Shown piece by piece: positions 49,801 to 61,956 of a DNA stretch of 64,000 nucleotides (position 1 is its first letter; each line of letters starts with the position of its first letter). The notes under the pieces are model-generated. The model was given only the letters and a program-made list of their open reading frames with translations. It did no database searches and was not told the origin of the DNA. Both the position numbers and the translations under genes were made by a program. The stretch is from Manduca sexta (taxonomy: Eukaryota > Arthropoda > Insecta > Lepidoptera > Sphingidae): positions 14,434,913 to 14,498,912 of the forward strand of contig NC_051131.1 of assembly GCF_014839805.1 (NCBI RefSeq), in the 5' to 3' direction.

Positions 49801-52294
49801 AGTACTGTTCACACTCTGTAATACTGTTCATTTGTTTTGATTCTTATATAATTATCATAAACTTATACAATATTATCGAATGTCATATTGAAATATCGTA
49901 AGGTATAAAATATCGTGTCGTGTGAATCGTCGACGAGGAGGCCGCGCTCAGGGTTGTCTGAATATTTCATACCACTATATCTAAAGGAACTATTCCAAAT
50001 GGGACTATTACGACGAACCGCATTTTGCACTACGCACTGGTTGTCCGACTGCATATGATCTAACATCGTTGGGTGTGCATGTAAAAAAATGTTTTTGTTA
50101 CATGCGCGAAATTTAACAAAATATTATGCAGTTACATGAATAATTAATATTTTTATTATATAGTCTTAATATTTTAATTAAATGTAATGTATTATTTATG
50201 TTGTCTTTATTCAATAACAGCATAGGTACAAATATTCTCAAATACGCTTGTTCACTGCAGTTTGTCGCAGTATTCAGTTCCGGTCCGCACATTAAGCCGG
50301 CTGGGCTGAGGTGATAAATTATGCATCAACAAAAAGATTTATCCGGCTGCTATAATGAACACTATATTGGGATTTATTGCCTCTTTTACAAACACTTGTT
50401 ATGGATGTGCTATTTTGCTTCAATAGGAAATTTTGCTGTTGTTTAATATTTTCAAAAGCAAATAAAACATCGAAGATTGCTTTGGTATTGTGGATGTTTC
50501 AGGATAGTGATGATAGTGGATACTCATTTTTAAAAAGCGATGGAGGCAAATGAATAGGTAAGTTACACAATGGTAAGTGACATCAAAATAAAATTGGGGT
50601 TTGGTAAGAGTAATGGCACTAATTCGGTTTCACTGGCCTGTTTGTATGTACATTGTAAGTACGCCGTAAACTAACAAAACATTAATGTCACGTCTGTTAC
50701 TTGTTCTTGGAATCTAACTGCACAAAATGGTGAATACTGGTAGCTGGATGCGAAACAGTTTTTGATTATCTTCTCATGGACATGATAAAAAAGATGTTAC
50801 TGTTTCTTACAATAGCAGTGTTCAGTGTAATTATTTTGGATGTTCCGTAAACTGTTTTGTAATACGCAGAATAATAATTGCGGTATTTAAAACGATGTTG
50901 GAGTGCATTTTTTATATAACAGAATAATAAAATTAGGTCGTCCGCTTTATGGTAAAAGGTACTGTTACCTTACAACGGTTTTCAGCGTTATGTATGGTTC
51001 CAACCCGATGGACGCAACCTATTATCTTGAAGATAAAATCATGGGCAACGCTTCTCTACAAATTACGATCATTATTATATCGAATTTTATTTGCATTTAT
51101 TTTAGTGAACAACAGTCAAATCGACACTGAAATCTACTCAGACAATCTTACTCAACACCTGAGCTATGAACCAAGTACCATTAGTATTTTCTTGTATATA
51201 TTACGTATACATTACGATACCATATCTAGTTTAATGATGCGTAGATTCTTCAATGCTCCTACTAACACAAGAAACCCCGGAAGACAAGCCGCGCTGACCT
51301 ATACGGCCGACGGCACCATATTGGTAGGCACCCTCAGAGTAGAGCTCACAGCGGTCATCGGAATGTAGCCGGCATGTGGCGGAGCCATGAATAACAGATT
51401 TCTCTCATTAACCAACGCTCGAAGTATAAACAGGGCAATTATAGGTCCCACAATGGGCCCACTGTTTGTTGCATACGGGATCGTGGGACAGGGCTGTCTC
51501 CACTGACACAATATACATTAAAGATGACTACCTCGATACTCGATACACTATTAGCATTTAGAATGAGTATGAACTATAAGCCCCTGACGAATTGTTTCAG
51601 CTCTTGGCAAATGATTCTTACCCGAGTTACTATTAAAATAATGTAAAAAAATATAGGTTTATTTTAGTTATAATAATGCATTTTAATGGCTAGCGAAATT
51701 TCCCAAGAAAACTGCGACTTCAAGGTTAGTTTCCTTTGAGATACTTAGCAGTATTATTTTATATCTAGGCTCACTGGTTCATACACATTATACACAAAGC
51801 TGTACACGAGGTGTCATTGCCACTTATTTTTCTATGACTTATTCGTGTTTGAATCATTGTTATATCGCTTGCAAGCAAATATTATTAAGAAGTTTCATTA
51901 AGAGCGGATTCTTGAGCACACGTTGGCGTCCGTACCGCAGCGATTAGTGGGCAAGTTCAAATATTTGGCTGTTATCGCGCATACCGGCAGAGGACGAAGT
52001 CTATTTACGACTGATAAGCTACTGTGGTCTAATGGACATCATTGTATCTAGCGTCATTCGTCACCTGTCACCCTATGAATGTCAGCAATGCCAGTATCAC
52101 AGCATAGCTGCTCCTTGTCAAATAATGAGGCAGAATGATTACCGGAATGTTGTTGCATGTGACTGTGACTAATAGTCGCCATAAACAATGAAATAACTTG
52201 TTTTAGTTGATTGTACAAAAGGCTCAAGATCGGATTGTCGGATGTCTAATAGGTCCTGTACTCATTCCACATCCTTTTTCTTCCTTTTATCGCG
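46859..52294. other. Non-coding stretch, no gene recognised
   Basis: About 5.4 kb of AT-rich DNA. GC-leaning patches lie near 48050-48270 and at 51245-51500. At 48940-48966, GTGTAAGT and ACTTACAC form an 8-bp-arm hairpin. Frames 49224-49478 minus, 49863-50066 minus and 50903-51130 plus are unrecognised. No RNA gene was seen. Confidence 0.5.
51245..51511. other. Segment open on both strands, not recognised
   Basis: About 260 bp of more GC-balanced DNA stays open on the plus strand (end of 50949-51368) and on the minus strand (51299-51511, about 70 codons). The minus frame includes a hydrophobic run GPIVGPIIALFILRALV. Composition differs from its neighbours. It may be a fragment of a mobile element or an old coding exon. 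I recognise no family, so I do not call it a gene. Confidence 0.2.
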
Positions 52295-52392
52295 GCAAGA
52301 TATCTACAATTCTTTTGGCTATATGGATGGTCATGGTCGGTGGCCAAGTAAAATGAAGTAAGGTTGGCTATCTAACAAAAAAATATATAGAA
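52295..52392 (+). repeat. Lepidopteran repeat fragment, GTTCATGGTCGGTG-type
   Basis: AAGATATCTACAATTCTTTT, then GGCTATATGGATGGTCATGG and TCGGTGGCCAAGTAAAATG, match the same repeat as 63850-63958 in order: a 'TCT...TATTGTATG' block, then the CATGGTCGGTGG core. It is decayed, and boundaries are approximate. Confidence 0.5.
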
Positions 52393-52436
52393 TTTCAGTT
52401 TTGTTGAAGAGAATCAAAGTGTCATGGCTGGATTTC

Positions 52437-52565
52437 GTTTCATAAATATTAATGGACCAGCCCTGTGTATAGATCAGCTTGGCGCGTCTTCTGACTAGCG
52501 GACTCCCTGGCGATTCGAACTGACGACCCGTCAACCTACGGACAATTAGAGTCCGCGCCATACAC
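52437..52565 (-). repeat. tRNA-like SINE candidate
   Basis: On the minus strand TATGGCGCGGACTCTAATTG (A-box-like) is followed by CGTCAGTTCGAATCGCCAGG (B box) and then a body ending in ACACAGGGCTGGTCCATTAA. The head differs from families A and B, so it may be a third family. It lacks a complete tRNA acceptor stem, so I do not call it a tRNA gene. The overlapping minus-strand frame (52331-52561) is not a gene. Confidence 0.45.
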
Positions 52566-55227
52566 TTAATATGATAACTGATTCGTTAACTATTGGCGAC
52601 GGACCACCGTGCGCGGCGGCTAAGTGCCCTGTCGTCCTTTAACGTGTACTGCCGATCTGTTAGTATGTTTGTGTCGTGTTGTTCGTTTATAACTAGCCAT
52701 TGTTTATTGATGGTAGGGTCGACCTTAGGGACTATTATGATATAAATCGTTATTAACGAAATATTATGTATCTTAATACGCAGAAGAGATTGTATTTGTG
52801 AACTTGTTATTTTATGAAACTACTACTTGGTTTTTGAAAATTCTTTCACAAATTATAATTATAAGATCTTTCATTATAGAAACAGACTTATATCCGTGCG
52901 GAGCTTACACTCATATAGTTTATGTAATATAGAATAGTTTTGAGTCAATGTAGGATTTGAAGTGGTATTTAACGGTACTCTCTAATTCCAGATGCAATAA
53001 CCGCGATCGCCGCGCAGCGAGGGCGGCTAGTTATCCGCACGATCGCTCTCAAATTGCGGTCACCATTATGTTGAACTATCACTCCATTACGGTGGGCAGG
53101 GCTAGGAGCAAGACATTCATTTACAGTTTCTAAATGACACCAGAACTTTACGTAATGTAAGGTTTGCTTATCTAAGTTTTAAATCAGGAATTTCTTTATT
53201 ATTACCCTTCTAGAGTTAACTCCGAATTTCATGATTTTCGACGTGTATTGTTAACTAATAAGACAACAATAAGCAGTTTTTGACACACATAGAGCTCCTA
53301 TAGAGTGCGACAGGATACGAACAAGTTGTTCTATTAACCTCGGCTATCAGTACAGATCCTTTGTGTCGTGGTGAGTATACACGACCGTCGAGGAGTGACG
53401 CCGCACTACTCATCAACGGAACGCTTGTTGTTGATAACGGGCTCTTGTGTGGAAGCGCTCTACATGTCTGAGTTCCCAGTGGGGCTGTTGTATGAAATTG
53501 TTTAAATGTTGGTCTAGTTGCAATTAATTGTGAAACGGGAGCATGCAGTTGAGACAATGTGAGTTTTTCGATCTCTGAGTTGTTACTTACATAGTTGGAA
53601 CGGAGATAAATTCGGTTTAATGTATTTTAATAGATTATATTTGCACAGAATACAACTTCGAGACTACGCAAGCTAATAACGCGATGGATTTTTATGCTAC
53701 ATAGTGTATATTTAAAATTAAATTGTCTCAGGCCAACAAGAGCGTTCTGATGCCAGTCGTGAGATAGGCCGGTATAGTTATGACAATTATCGAGAGTTGT
53801 CGAGCCTCTTAAATTATCGATATTGTATTTAGACCATACTGTATTTATCTAGTACATTGTAGTCACTTCTGTATCAGAATAAAAAGGCATATGTTATAAA
53901 AATCTATAACTTATCAATGAGTTTGTTAAGGAAGGTAAGGATCTGTTATGTCGACGTGTTCTACGATCTCATCATTTGCAAATTACCTCGTGATATAATA
54001 TCGCACCGTCGCTGCTACGTAGGTCAACGACTCTGCTTTCATTCACCACTATTGGAGCTAAGATTTAGAGCCACTCGTGCGCAGCTAATGCGCCGTCGGT
54101 AATAGCGCCGAGTTAAATCACTACGCTGACATACTGACTCAAAATCATTTTCTCACGGCAAACGTTCTCACATTAAAACTGGGCCTCAAAGAATAGAAAA
54201 GAATACTGAATTTAGTAAGTATTAATTGGATTGAGTAAGGAAACTCTATTGAACCCGAGGGTTAAGAGTATTTACCTATGAGGAGATCATTTTTCGTACA
54301 AAAGAGTCCGGCTCTTGCTGGCATCACCGGCTTATCATTTCTTCTGCCAAACAGCAATGTTGTGAGTGAGTTTGTAGGATATTTTAGCTCAGAATAACTC
54401 CGAAGAGACTTAACATCTAGTATTGCACGCGTAGTAATTCGATTTAAAATTCTTATGGTAATGCTATTGTTCATGAAAATAATAACGATTATTATCAGAC
54501 GCGTTACTTCCTCGCATAATAACAGAATAGACATTAACGCGCGGCTTACATTACATAGTATGAATTGTTCGCGCATCGTCCGTGCATTACGTAATGCACG
54601 TGTGCAACTTTGCGTTATCGACATGCATACGGAGCATTCGAAAATATATTGCAACTAGGCGACGCTCGCGGTTTCGCCGGCGTGAAAAGCCTTTCCCCCC
54701 ACGGAAGTTACAAACACACTGTAGTGATTTGGAATGCCACTTGTATAATGCCAGTGACATCTATTTAAAAAATATTATTAAAAAGACGGAAAAGGCTGTA
54801 AAATTTCAGTAAATCACTGATAGTTACAGCAAATTGATTTGTCTACATAAATCTTTGAGCGTGACTGAAAAACTTACAAGTGTATTGTATTTTATTGTGT
54901 TGGCAGACCGGCACGTTAAGCAATTTATAGCTTCCAATCATTCAAATGTGCCTGTAAACGTCTGCTAAGGCAATTAAATTGGCATCAAATTGGCGTCTAC
55001 ATTCAAAGTATTTTTACTTTTTAATTTTACGGTATTTTTTGTAGAAAAAGTTAACGATGTAATTTATATGCATTTAGAACAATATAAATGCCGCCTGCGC
55101 TATAAAAACATTCTGAGGAAAATAGTTCATGTGTTTTACGAGATGATGTAGCCAAAGGTTGCGTTCTTATTTATTATTAAATATAAAAGACAAAAGAAAT
55201 GAAAAAATGAAAACGTAGACCATATAA
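52566..55227. other. Non-coding stretch, no gene recognised
   Basis: AT-rich DNA with small GC-leaning patches near 52600-52640 and 53000-53050. The minus frame 54262-54654 (130 codons) is the longest unassigned open frame. It has no domain I know and overlaps a plus-strand frame at 54455-54658. Frame 53255-53557 minus is also unrecognised. Confidence 0.5.
54581..54600. promoter_or_regulatory. Perfect 20-bp palindrome centred on a PAR-bZIP-like site
   Basis: CGTGCATTACGTAATGCACG equals its own reverse complement with no spacer. Its centre ATTACGTAAT fits RTTAYGTAAY, the consensus for PAR-domain and E4BP4-type bZIP proteins (in insects Pdp1 and Vrille). Binding is an inference; no nearby gene is recognised. 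Confidence 0.4.
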
Positions 55228-55350
55228 CTGTACGCGAAAATTCATCCAAATTGATTTAGCCGTTTGTGATTGCTTTAACAAACATGTAAACATGCAATCA
55301 TTTACACAAACTTTCACATTTGTAATAACAGTGGGATTAAAATATTTATT
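55228..55350 (-). repeat. Lepidopteran dispersed repeat, GCGAAAGTTTGTG-type, truncated
   Basis: On the minus strand it reads ATTACAAATGTGAAAGTTTG followed by TGTAAATGATTGCATG, then CAAACGGCTAAATCAATTTG and GATGAATTTTCGCG. Only the 5' half of the family is present. Boundaries are approximate. Confidence 0.6.
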
Positions 55351-56144
55351 ATAAACCCGAGTGAAGCATTACTTTTTACGAACATTTACAAGTGGCTACC
55401 CGCACTTAATGTTCTACATATTTCAACATTGGGATCTCGTTACACTGTTTATACAAGATTTATTTTTGTAATGTTACGTGATGTTTGTGTAGGACAGCGT
55501 CTCGATGACCGAATTGCGTATAAAAATACTATGTAGTTTGCTTCCGTAAGCGTTTTGAGCCGTGTAGTTTTGAATGCAGATATAGGGAATATAATTTTGT
55601 TTGTTTAATTTTTTTAAAGAGTAAGTCTGGCTTAATGTTAAGTTATTATAACGACCAACGAATATTCACAACGTCAGCGGAATCGTGGGTTGCTGATCAA
55701 TGACACAATTATAATTATGGTTCCGTTTTGGATAATGACTTGAAATGACACAATCAGGGTATAATAGTTAGCGCTGCGCAGAGACAGAAGCAACAGTGTC
55801 GAGATAGCACCACGGCGTTACGCTCTCTCTAACTCATGAGAAATTGGTCTTTAAATACCCAGTACTAGTTACAATATTCTTCACATAAGAAACAATAGGT
55901 AGCAGGCGGGCACTGACCTACGCAATATCCACCCAAGTTGACTGCCGCATTCGAGACGTACAACCTAGTGATTTGTACATTTCCATTTTTAATCACCTAT
56001 TTATAATTTATTTTCCATTGTCTATTCTTTATTGGTTTACTCAATTATTATTAACACAAGTACAGAAGCGCGTCTGTAAAGAGACAAAGGGCGCACTAGT
56101 GTGTGATTCATGAGTCATGAGTCCCAGCTACGTGACCGCGGGTT
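55351..56144. other. Non-coding stretch
   Basis: AT-rich DNA without a gene. Near 56109-56122, TCATGAGTCATGAGTC contains an AP-1-like TGAGTCA, just before the tandem duplication begins. Confidence 0.5.
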
Positions 56145-57537
56145 TGTTTAACTGATAATGCAATACGCGACCTCTCTGTCCTCCGGCGAGAACCACGAAT
56201 TATATTTTACCCTTATGTTTTATGATGTTATTCAATTTCAATATCTTTCTTTTATGAGACTATAGTCGACTCACCCGGCTTCGTCCCGGTAGCTAAGTAT
56301 ATTTATCCCCACAGTAAATATCTACATTTTTTTTCGTATCAGTCTATATAGCTTTCCAATTATTACATTATATGTGACTATTTCTCAAAAATTCAGATGG
56401 GTATAGTAAGATTTCACTAAAAGATAGACATATGCCATTGCTGACTTTTCTGCGGACATACATGACCTGAGCTCGTCGGTCATCTGACAGTAAACATTAC
56501 AAGCATATCTGGTACCTCGCATTTAAATCAGTCTATTAATCTAAGCCGTAAACGGGACTGTTAACTTGCCTTTAGAAGCCGGTATAAATTTTATAAATAT
56601 TACATAGCGGCGATGTATAAACGAGTCCACCCTTTACGGCCGTGCATGTGACGTGACTCAGAGAGCTGTTTCGTACTCGCTCCTAAATATATAGGGCGAG
56701 TAACGTAAACACCAAAAAATAGAATAGTTTTATATTTCAATAGTAATAACCGGACGGGACAGGTCCGGACTGGGAGGCGCTCGCTACCATTCCACATGCA
56801 CTGAGAACAAAAAGTAAAGTGTGTTAGTGTGGTGCGGTTATGAGTCGTATGTGAAAAATCATTTAGTCTATACTCTAACTCGGAAATATAATTATACATA
56901 CTTTGTTTTCAAATTAGGGTATAGTACTGGTCAGTGTATATGATTCATTAGCTTTCGTAGAGCGTCATGACTTGCCAATTATGTGGAGTTTTGTTCCAGA
57001 CTTGGCGATTCACCCTTATTATTTGCCAATTTTTTTTAAAAAAAGTAGTCGAATCAATTGCTTTATTCTTAAAGATAAGATTATAATAATTAAGTATCGA
57101 TGAGCTAATAATAGAAATCGCCTAAAATTATGGTAATTTGTTTTTAATCCAAAAAATTATCGCGCCCACGAAACTCATCAAATAGGACCTTTTTCAAGAA
57201 AACCATAAATTAATATTGTATTGTTTACAATGAATGGACATCCTCGCGTCAGATGGTTACGGCACCAAGATATTATTGTTTTGATATTTCATATTCTGGA
57301 AATTGAAATGTCTTCTTCGATGTTATTTTTAAAATGGCATAAGCATATTTCAATTCTATATTCAATCATATTGTACCGACTATTACCATAAATGTGAAAG
57401 ATTCTAAAGCTGTCCAGATGTTCGTTAGCTAATAACGCATGAATCGCAGAATGTCCTTTAATACAATTAGGCACATATAATAAACATTCAGTCCTGGATT
57501 AATAGAGATAGATTACTTCTCATCTTAAAACATAGGT
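56145..57537. repeat. Tandem duplication, copy 1 (1,393 bp)
   Basis: Every part of this block recurs immediately downstream at an offset of exactly 1,393 bp (57538-58930). By eye I count 16 substitutions and no net length change. The first 546 bp appear identical. A short AGGT-like word sits at both ends, so microhomology at the junction is possible. Contents are non-coding: near 56270-56335 there is a CCCGGCTTCGTCCCGG scrap of the minus-strand GCGAAAGTTTGTG-type repeat, and the 99-codon minus frame (56600-56899) has no recognised domain. Confidence 0.97.
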
Positions 57538-58930
57538 TGTTTAACTGATAATGCAATACGCGACCTCTCTGTCCTCCGGCGAGAACCACGAATTATATTT
57601 TACCCTTATGTTTTATGATGTTATTCAATTTCAATATCTTTCTTTTATGAGACTATAGTCGACTCACCCGGCTTCGTCCCGGTAGCTAAGTATATTTATC
57701 CCCACAGTAAATATCTACATTTTTTTTCGTATCAGTCTATATAGCTTTCCAATTATTACATTATATGTGACTATTTCTCAAAAATTCAGATGGGTATAGT
57801 AAGATTTCACTAAAAGATAGACATATGCCATTGCTGACTTTTCTGCGGACATACATGACCTGAGCTCGTCGGTCATCTGACAGTAAACATTACAAGCATA
57901 TCTGGTACCTCGCATTTAAATCAGTCTATTAATCTAAGCCGTAAACGGGACTGTTAACTTGCCTTTAGAAGCCGGTATAAATTTTATAAATATTACATAG
58001 CGGCGATGTATAAACGAGTCCACCCTTTACGGCCGTGCATGTGACGTGACTCAGAGAGCTGTTTCGTACTCGCTCCTAAATATGTAGGGCGAGTAACGTA
58101 AACACCAAAAAATAGAATAGTTTTATATTTCAATAGTAATAACCGGACGGGACAGGTCCGGACTGGGACGCGCTCGCTACCATTCCACATGCACTGAGAA
58201 CAAAAAGTAAAGTGTGTTAGTGTGGTGCGGTTATGAGTCGTATGTGAAAAATCATTTAGTCTATACTCTAACTCGGAAATATAATTATACATACTTTGTT
58301 TTCAAATTAGGGTATAGTACTGGTCAGTGTATATGATTCATTAGCTTTCGTAGAGCGTCATGACTTGCCAATTATATGGAGTTTTGTCCCAGACTTGCCG
58401 ATTCACCCTTATTATTTTCCAATTTTTTTAAAAAAAAGAAGTCGAATCAATTACTTTATTCTTAAAGATAAGGTTATAATAATTCAGTATCGATGAGCTA
58501 ATAATAGAAATCGCCTAAAATTATGGTAATTTGTTTTTAATCCAAAAAATTATCGCGTCCACGAAACTCATCAAATAGGACCTTTTTCAAGAAAACCATA
58601 AATTAATATTGTATTGTTTAAAATGAATGGACATCCTCGCGTCAGATAGTTACGGCACCAAGATATTATTGTTTTGATATTTCATATTCTGGAAATTGAA
58701 ATGTCTTCTTCGATGTTATTTTTAAAATGGCATAAGCATATTTCAATTCTATGTTCAATCATATTGTACCGACTATTACCATAAATGTGAAAGATTCTAA
58801 AGCTGTCCAGATGTTCGTTAGCTAATAACGCATGAATCGCAGAATGTCCTTTAATACAATTAGGCACATATAATAAACATTCAGTCCTGGATTGATAGAG
58901 ATAGATTACTTCTCATCTTAAAACATAGGT
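57538..58930. repeat. Tandem duplication, copy 2 (1,393 bp)
   Basis: Direct head-to-tail copy of 56145-57537. Differences include 58084, 58169, 58376, 58388, 58398, 58418, 58430, 58439, 58453, 58473, 58485, 58558, 58621, 58648, 58753 and 58894. Ten of these fall within about 180 bp (58376-58558). The matching minus frame (57993-58292) is kept but differs by two residues from copy 1. Both frames persist because the duplication is recent, not because selection is shown. Confidence 0.97.
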
Positions 58931-59339
58931 CGTATAAACATTAGATAATTATAACGGAGTGGAAGTACACAATGACAATGTAATTCAACGTGAAGTTGTG
59001 AAGCACAGTTAATGTGATAAACAGCCGAATATGATACTAATGTTTCAGGTCAAGGGCTTTGCAGCGGTGTTTGAAATTGAAAGTTATAGGTGGCGTTTTG
59101 TTACCGTCTAATGTCTATGTACCTTCAGCCGAGATTTGCACCGCAATCCTCTATTATAAACTATGAATGGTCGAGCGCAGTGGAATACCAACCAATACTT
59201 TGTAATTCAAGTTGTTGGATAGTGTTTCTGCTGTTTATAATATGTATGTACTGAAGTTGTAGTTCAAAACTCCTTGTGAAATGCCTTATTGTTCTCCGTA
59301 GATTTGTTTAAAAACAGTTACAAAGCAAATATCGTTGCG

Positions 59340-59480
59340 AACAGCTCTGACTGCGTCCGCGTGTGCTAGTTGTGCATTCGAGCCGAGGAGCCGAGTGTGT
59401 ACGAGCGGTACATGTACTACACGTGAACTGTATTTACATATAGTTGTGACATGGACAACGTTCGGACGGTAATGATGGTA
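59340..59480 (+). promoter_or_regulatory. GC-leaning patch with E-box, weak promoter/exon candidate
   Basis: GTCCGCGTGTGCTAGTTGTG and GAGCCGAGGAGCCGAGTGTG are followed by a palindromic GTACATGTAC and a CACGTG E-box (59420-59425). A small ATG frame (ATGGACAACGTTCGGACG) runs into GGTAATG, which could be a splice donor. The arrangement would suit a short first coding exon, but it is equally explained by chance. Confidence 0.15.
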
Positions 59481-59953
59481 TGTAGCTCCTATGAATTACT
59501 ACTTACTACCAGAGTAGTGAGAATATTAAGCACATGTCATTTCATTTCATTTTATTTCAATTAGTTACCGAATTGACAATAATTTGCTAAATAGAAACAT
59601 TTTGTTGAAAATTACAGTTTGGTTATCTTTTTGGCATTAATCAAATCAATTTACATGTAACACCGACGGGACTGTTAGCTCATTTGTCTGAGAATGTAAA
59701 GAGCTGTACCTATCTTAGTAATCCAAAGCAAATCCCTCGCAAAACACCTCAATCATGAAATCAATTAATATAGCGAAGAAAATCACGCCAACCGCAACAT
59801 CAAAACCCCCTCTGCTGGTTACAAACAATAATGAGAAAGCTTCTAAACCGACGTGTTCCTAGCTCCGACGTTTCAAGTGTTTAATGGTTTCCAATGTAAT
59901 TATCTGTCGGCGGCTGGGGAACAGCAGGGACGCAAGAGGAGGGGAGTGCCGGG

Positions 59954-60020
59954 TAGTGGCGGAAAGTGGCGAAGTGGCGAGTGACGAGTGGCGAGTGACG
60001 AGTGGCGGAGAGTGGCGGAG
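59954..60020. repeat. GTGGCG-rich minisatellite
   Basis: The array contains two perfect 14-bp units AGTGGCGAGTGACG (59973-59986 and 59987-60000), a partial third, and flanking AGTGGCGG variants. It makes both strands open (59859-60083 minus and 59884-60168 plus), so these frames are repeat artefacts. Confidence 0.85.
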
Positions 60021-61956
60021 CCGGAAGCGAGGTAAGGGCGTTTCGATGAAAGCTACACACGGTCGACGACCCGCCAAGTACACAGCTGCCGAGATATACA
60101 GAAGGGTTATAGTAATTTCAATAGGAATGATTATAATTATTACTTTTCTTTGTGAGGATATTGAATAGTTATTGTTTTAGCGAGATAAGTAATGAAAAAC
60201 TCTACAGCAATTTAATTTTTTCAATGTGTATTAGTACATAATATATTAAAAATAAAACAATGCTATTAAAAATACATATTTTTACATTCATATATAATAT
60301 ATATCTTTGAACAATACGGACTGAGCCCTCTGTCCCACGATGTGTTGTAGTTATCTATCATCACCAGTCCGTATGCACGTAAACACCTCGAGACGAGCTC
60401 GCAGCTTCCGCGCCTTTGTGTCGACTGACTGACGAATTGCTCCCAATCGTCCGCCGCACCGGATGGAGACGTCGCTTTTGTAACATTCTCAATGGGGATT
60501 ACTCTTATGTGTCTTGAATTAGTTTCATAGCGTTTGTTGACTAGTGTGACACAAGGAAAGACAGTATCTAGGCTAGAACTAATAAGTAACATGTGCTGGT
60601 ACATGATGAAAAATCTGTCAGAGTGGGTCGCTCCGGGTCGCATTCCATGGCCACTTAGTGTACGTTTAGCAAGTCTGGCTTGGCATATTTGGACATGACC
60701 GACATTACACTTAAAATACGCAAACTTAAAATAGATAACATCATATAATACCTACATATTTACCAGTAATTCCAAATTTACCAGATATCTTCATATTAAC
60801 AAACGCCTATTGACGTTACGCCCCATTACCACAGTCCAAGTTAAAGTATCTAATGTTCCCGCAGCCATCCATCAAGCATTTATCAAGGGTATCCGTCATC
60901 GCTTGCCACCCGCGTGCGGGCCGATTGCTTTCCACCCTCTTAAAACGTGGGTAAGTTGGACATGATCGATTGGGGACGTGAGTGTGGATATTTTTAAACC
61001 ATTGCCAACCTCCATACCTCATTTCCCACGTTAGGCCAGTCTTTTAATACCATTATGTTTTAATAACATTTTTTTGATGCGTCAACAAAGTATCTTGTGT
61101 ACAATTTTTTGTTGTTGTTTTTGTGTATAACATTTAGAACACTAAACCCCGGATGAGGCCGAAAAAGATCACAAAACGTCTTTATGTCCGTAAACGAACT
61201 AGACGAACAAACTAACCAGGTACATACATATAAACTAAACTAGACGTCGTAGAAACTAGCTAGAGGGATGGACTGATATATCTTTGCTGTGGCATGGTTT
61301 AACTCTGTAGGTTTATTAGGATTTATCACTAGTAAATCACGTACTAACAATTCCTGGGATATTATGCTTGTCCTGCTTGCCCTTAGCTCAATCAGCAATC
61401 CAATTTCCGGTCGGCGCAAAACACTTTTCCAAGCATGTTACAGAACCTATTTTGAATAGTGTGTACGCGCCTTCTTTGCCATTATGGAAGTATAAATGCG
61501 ATGGTGACCACTTTCAATAAAATAATCTGGCTCGTTTCCGATGCCATAAATCTGACCATTACTATTATAAACTGTCTATAAATAGTCGCAACGTCATAGA
61601 AAGCAATCGAGTAACAGCTCATAACACGTGTTGGATGTAGAGGCATTTTATGAAGTGCTCACTTGCGGGGTGGTCATTATTTTTGTACAGATAGGCACTT
61701 GACGAGTGCGCATGCGTCACGGCGTGACGGCGTCGCGGCGCCGGCGCCCGCGCCACTCCACCGACTCCAAGATACGGGAATCTGGGTTACGCATCTATTG
61801 GTTATTGACCTGCTTCTAGCTTACAAAATAGTTGAGTGTTCCCAGAAACTGTCCATTAGGAGGGTTTAAGTGGACATCATGTGCGAGCAACTAGTCGGGG
61901 TGCGGCCTCACTTCTAAAACGACCAACATAGATCGTCGAAGGTATTTCACTGCTTA

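Larger units (their letters stand above)
58931..61956. other. Non-coding stretch, no gene recognised
   Basis: AT-rich DNA containing the GC-rich patch at 59340-59480, the minisatellite at 59954-60020 and a GC-rich patch near 61700-61770. The minus frame 60266-60643 (125 codons) is open across a GC-balanced region but has no domain I recognise. Frames 60816-61022 minus and 61663-61869 plus are also unrecognised. Confidence 0.5.

Noticed and set aside
54262..54654. 130-codon minus-strand frame
   Set aside because: No recognised domain, overlapping frames on the other strand, and local composition explains it. Kept only as an unassigned frame.
56600..58292. Two near-identical 99-codon minus frames as a duplicated gene
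   Set aside because: They are duplicates only because the whole 1,393-bp block is duplicated. No domain, and no sign of codon-level selection.
59859..60168. Open frames on both strands
   Set aside because: Produced by the GTGGCG minisatellite, which contains few stops in any frame.
60266..60643. 125-codon minus-strand frame
   Set aside because: It has a fairly protein-like central part but no family I can name and no splice context. Evidence too thin for a gene call.
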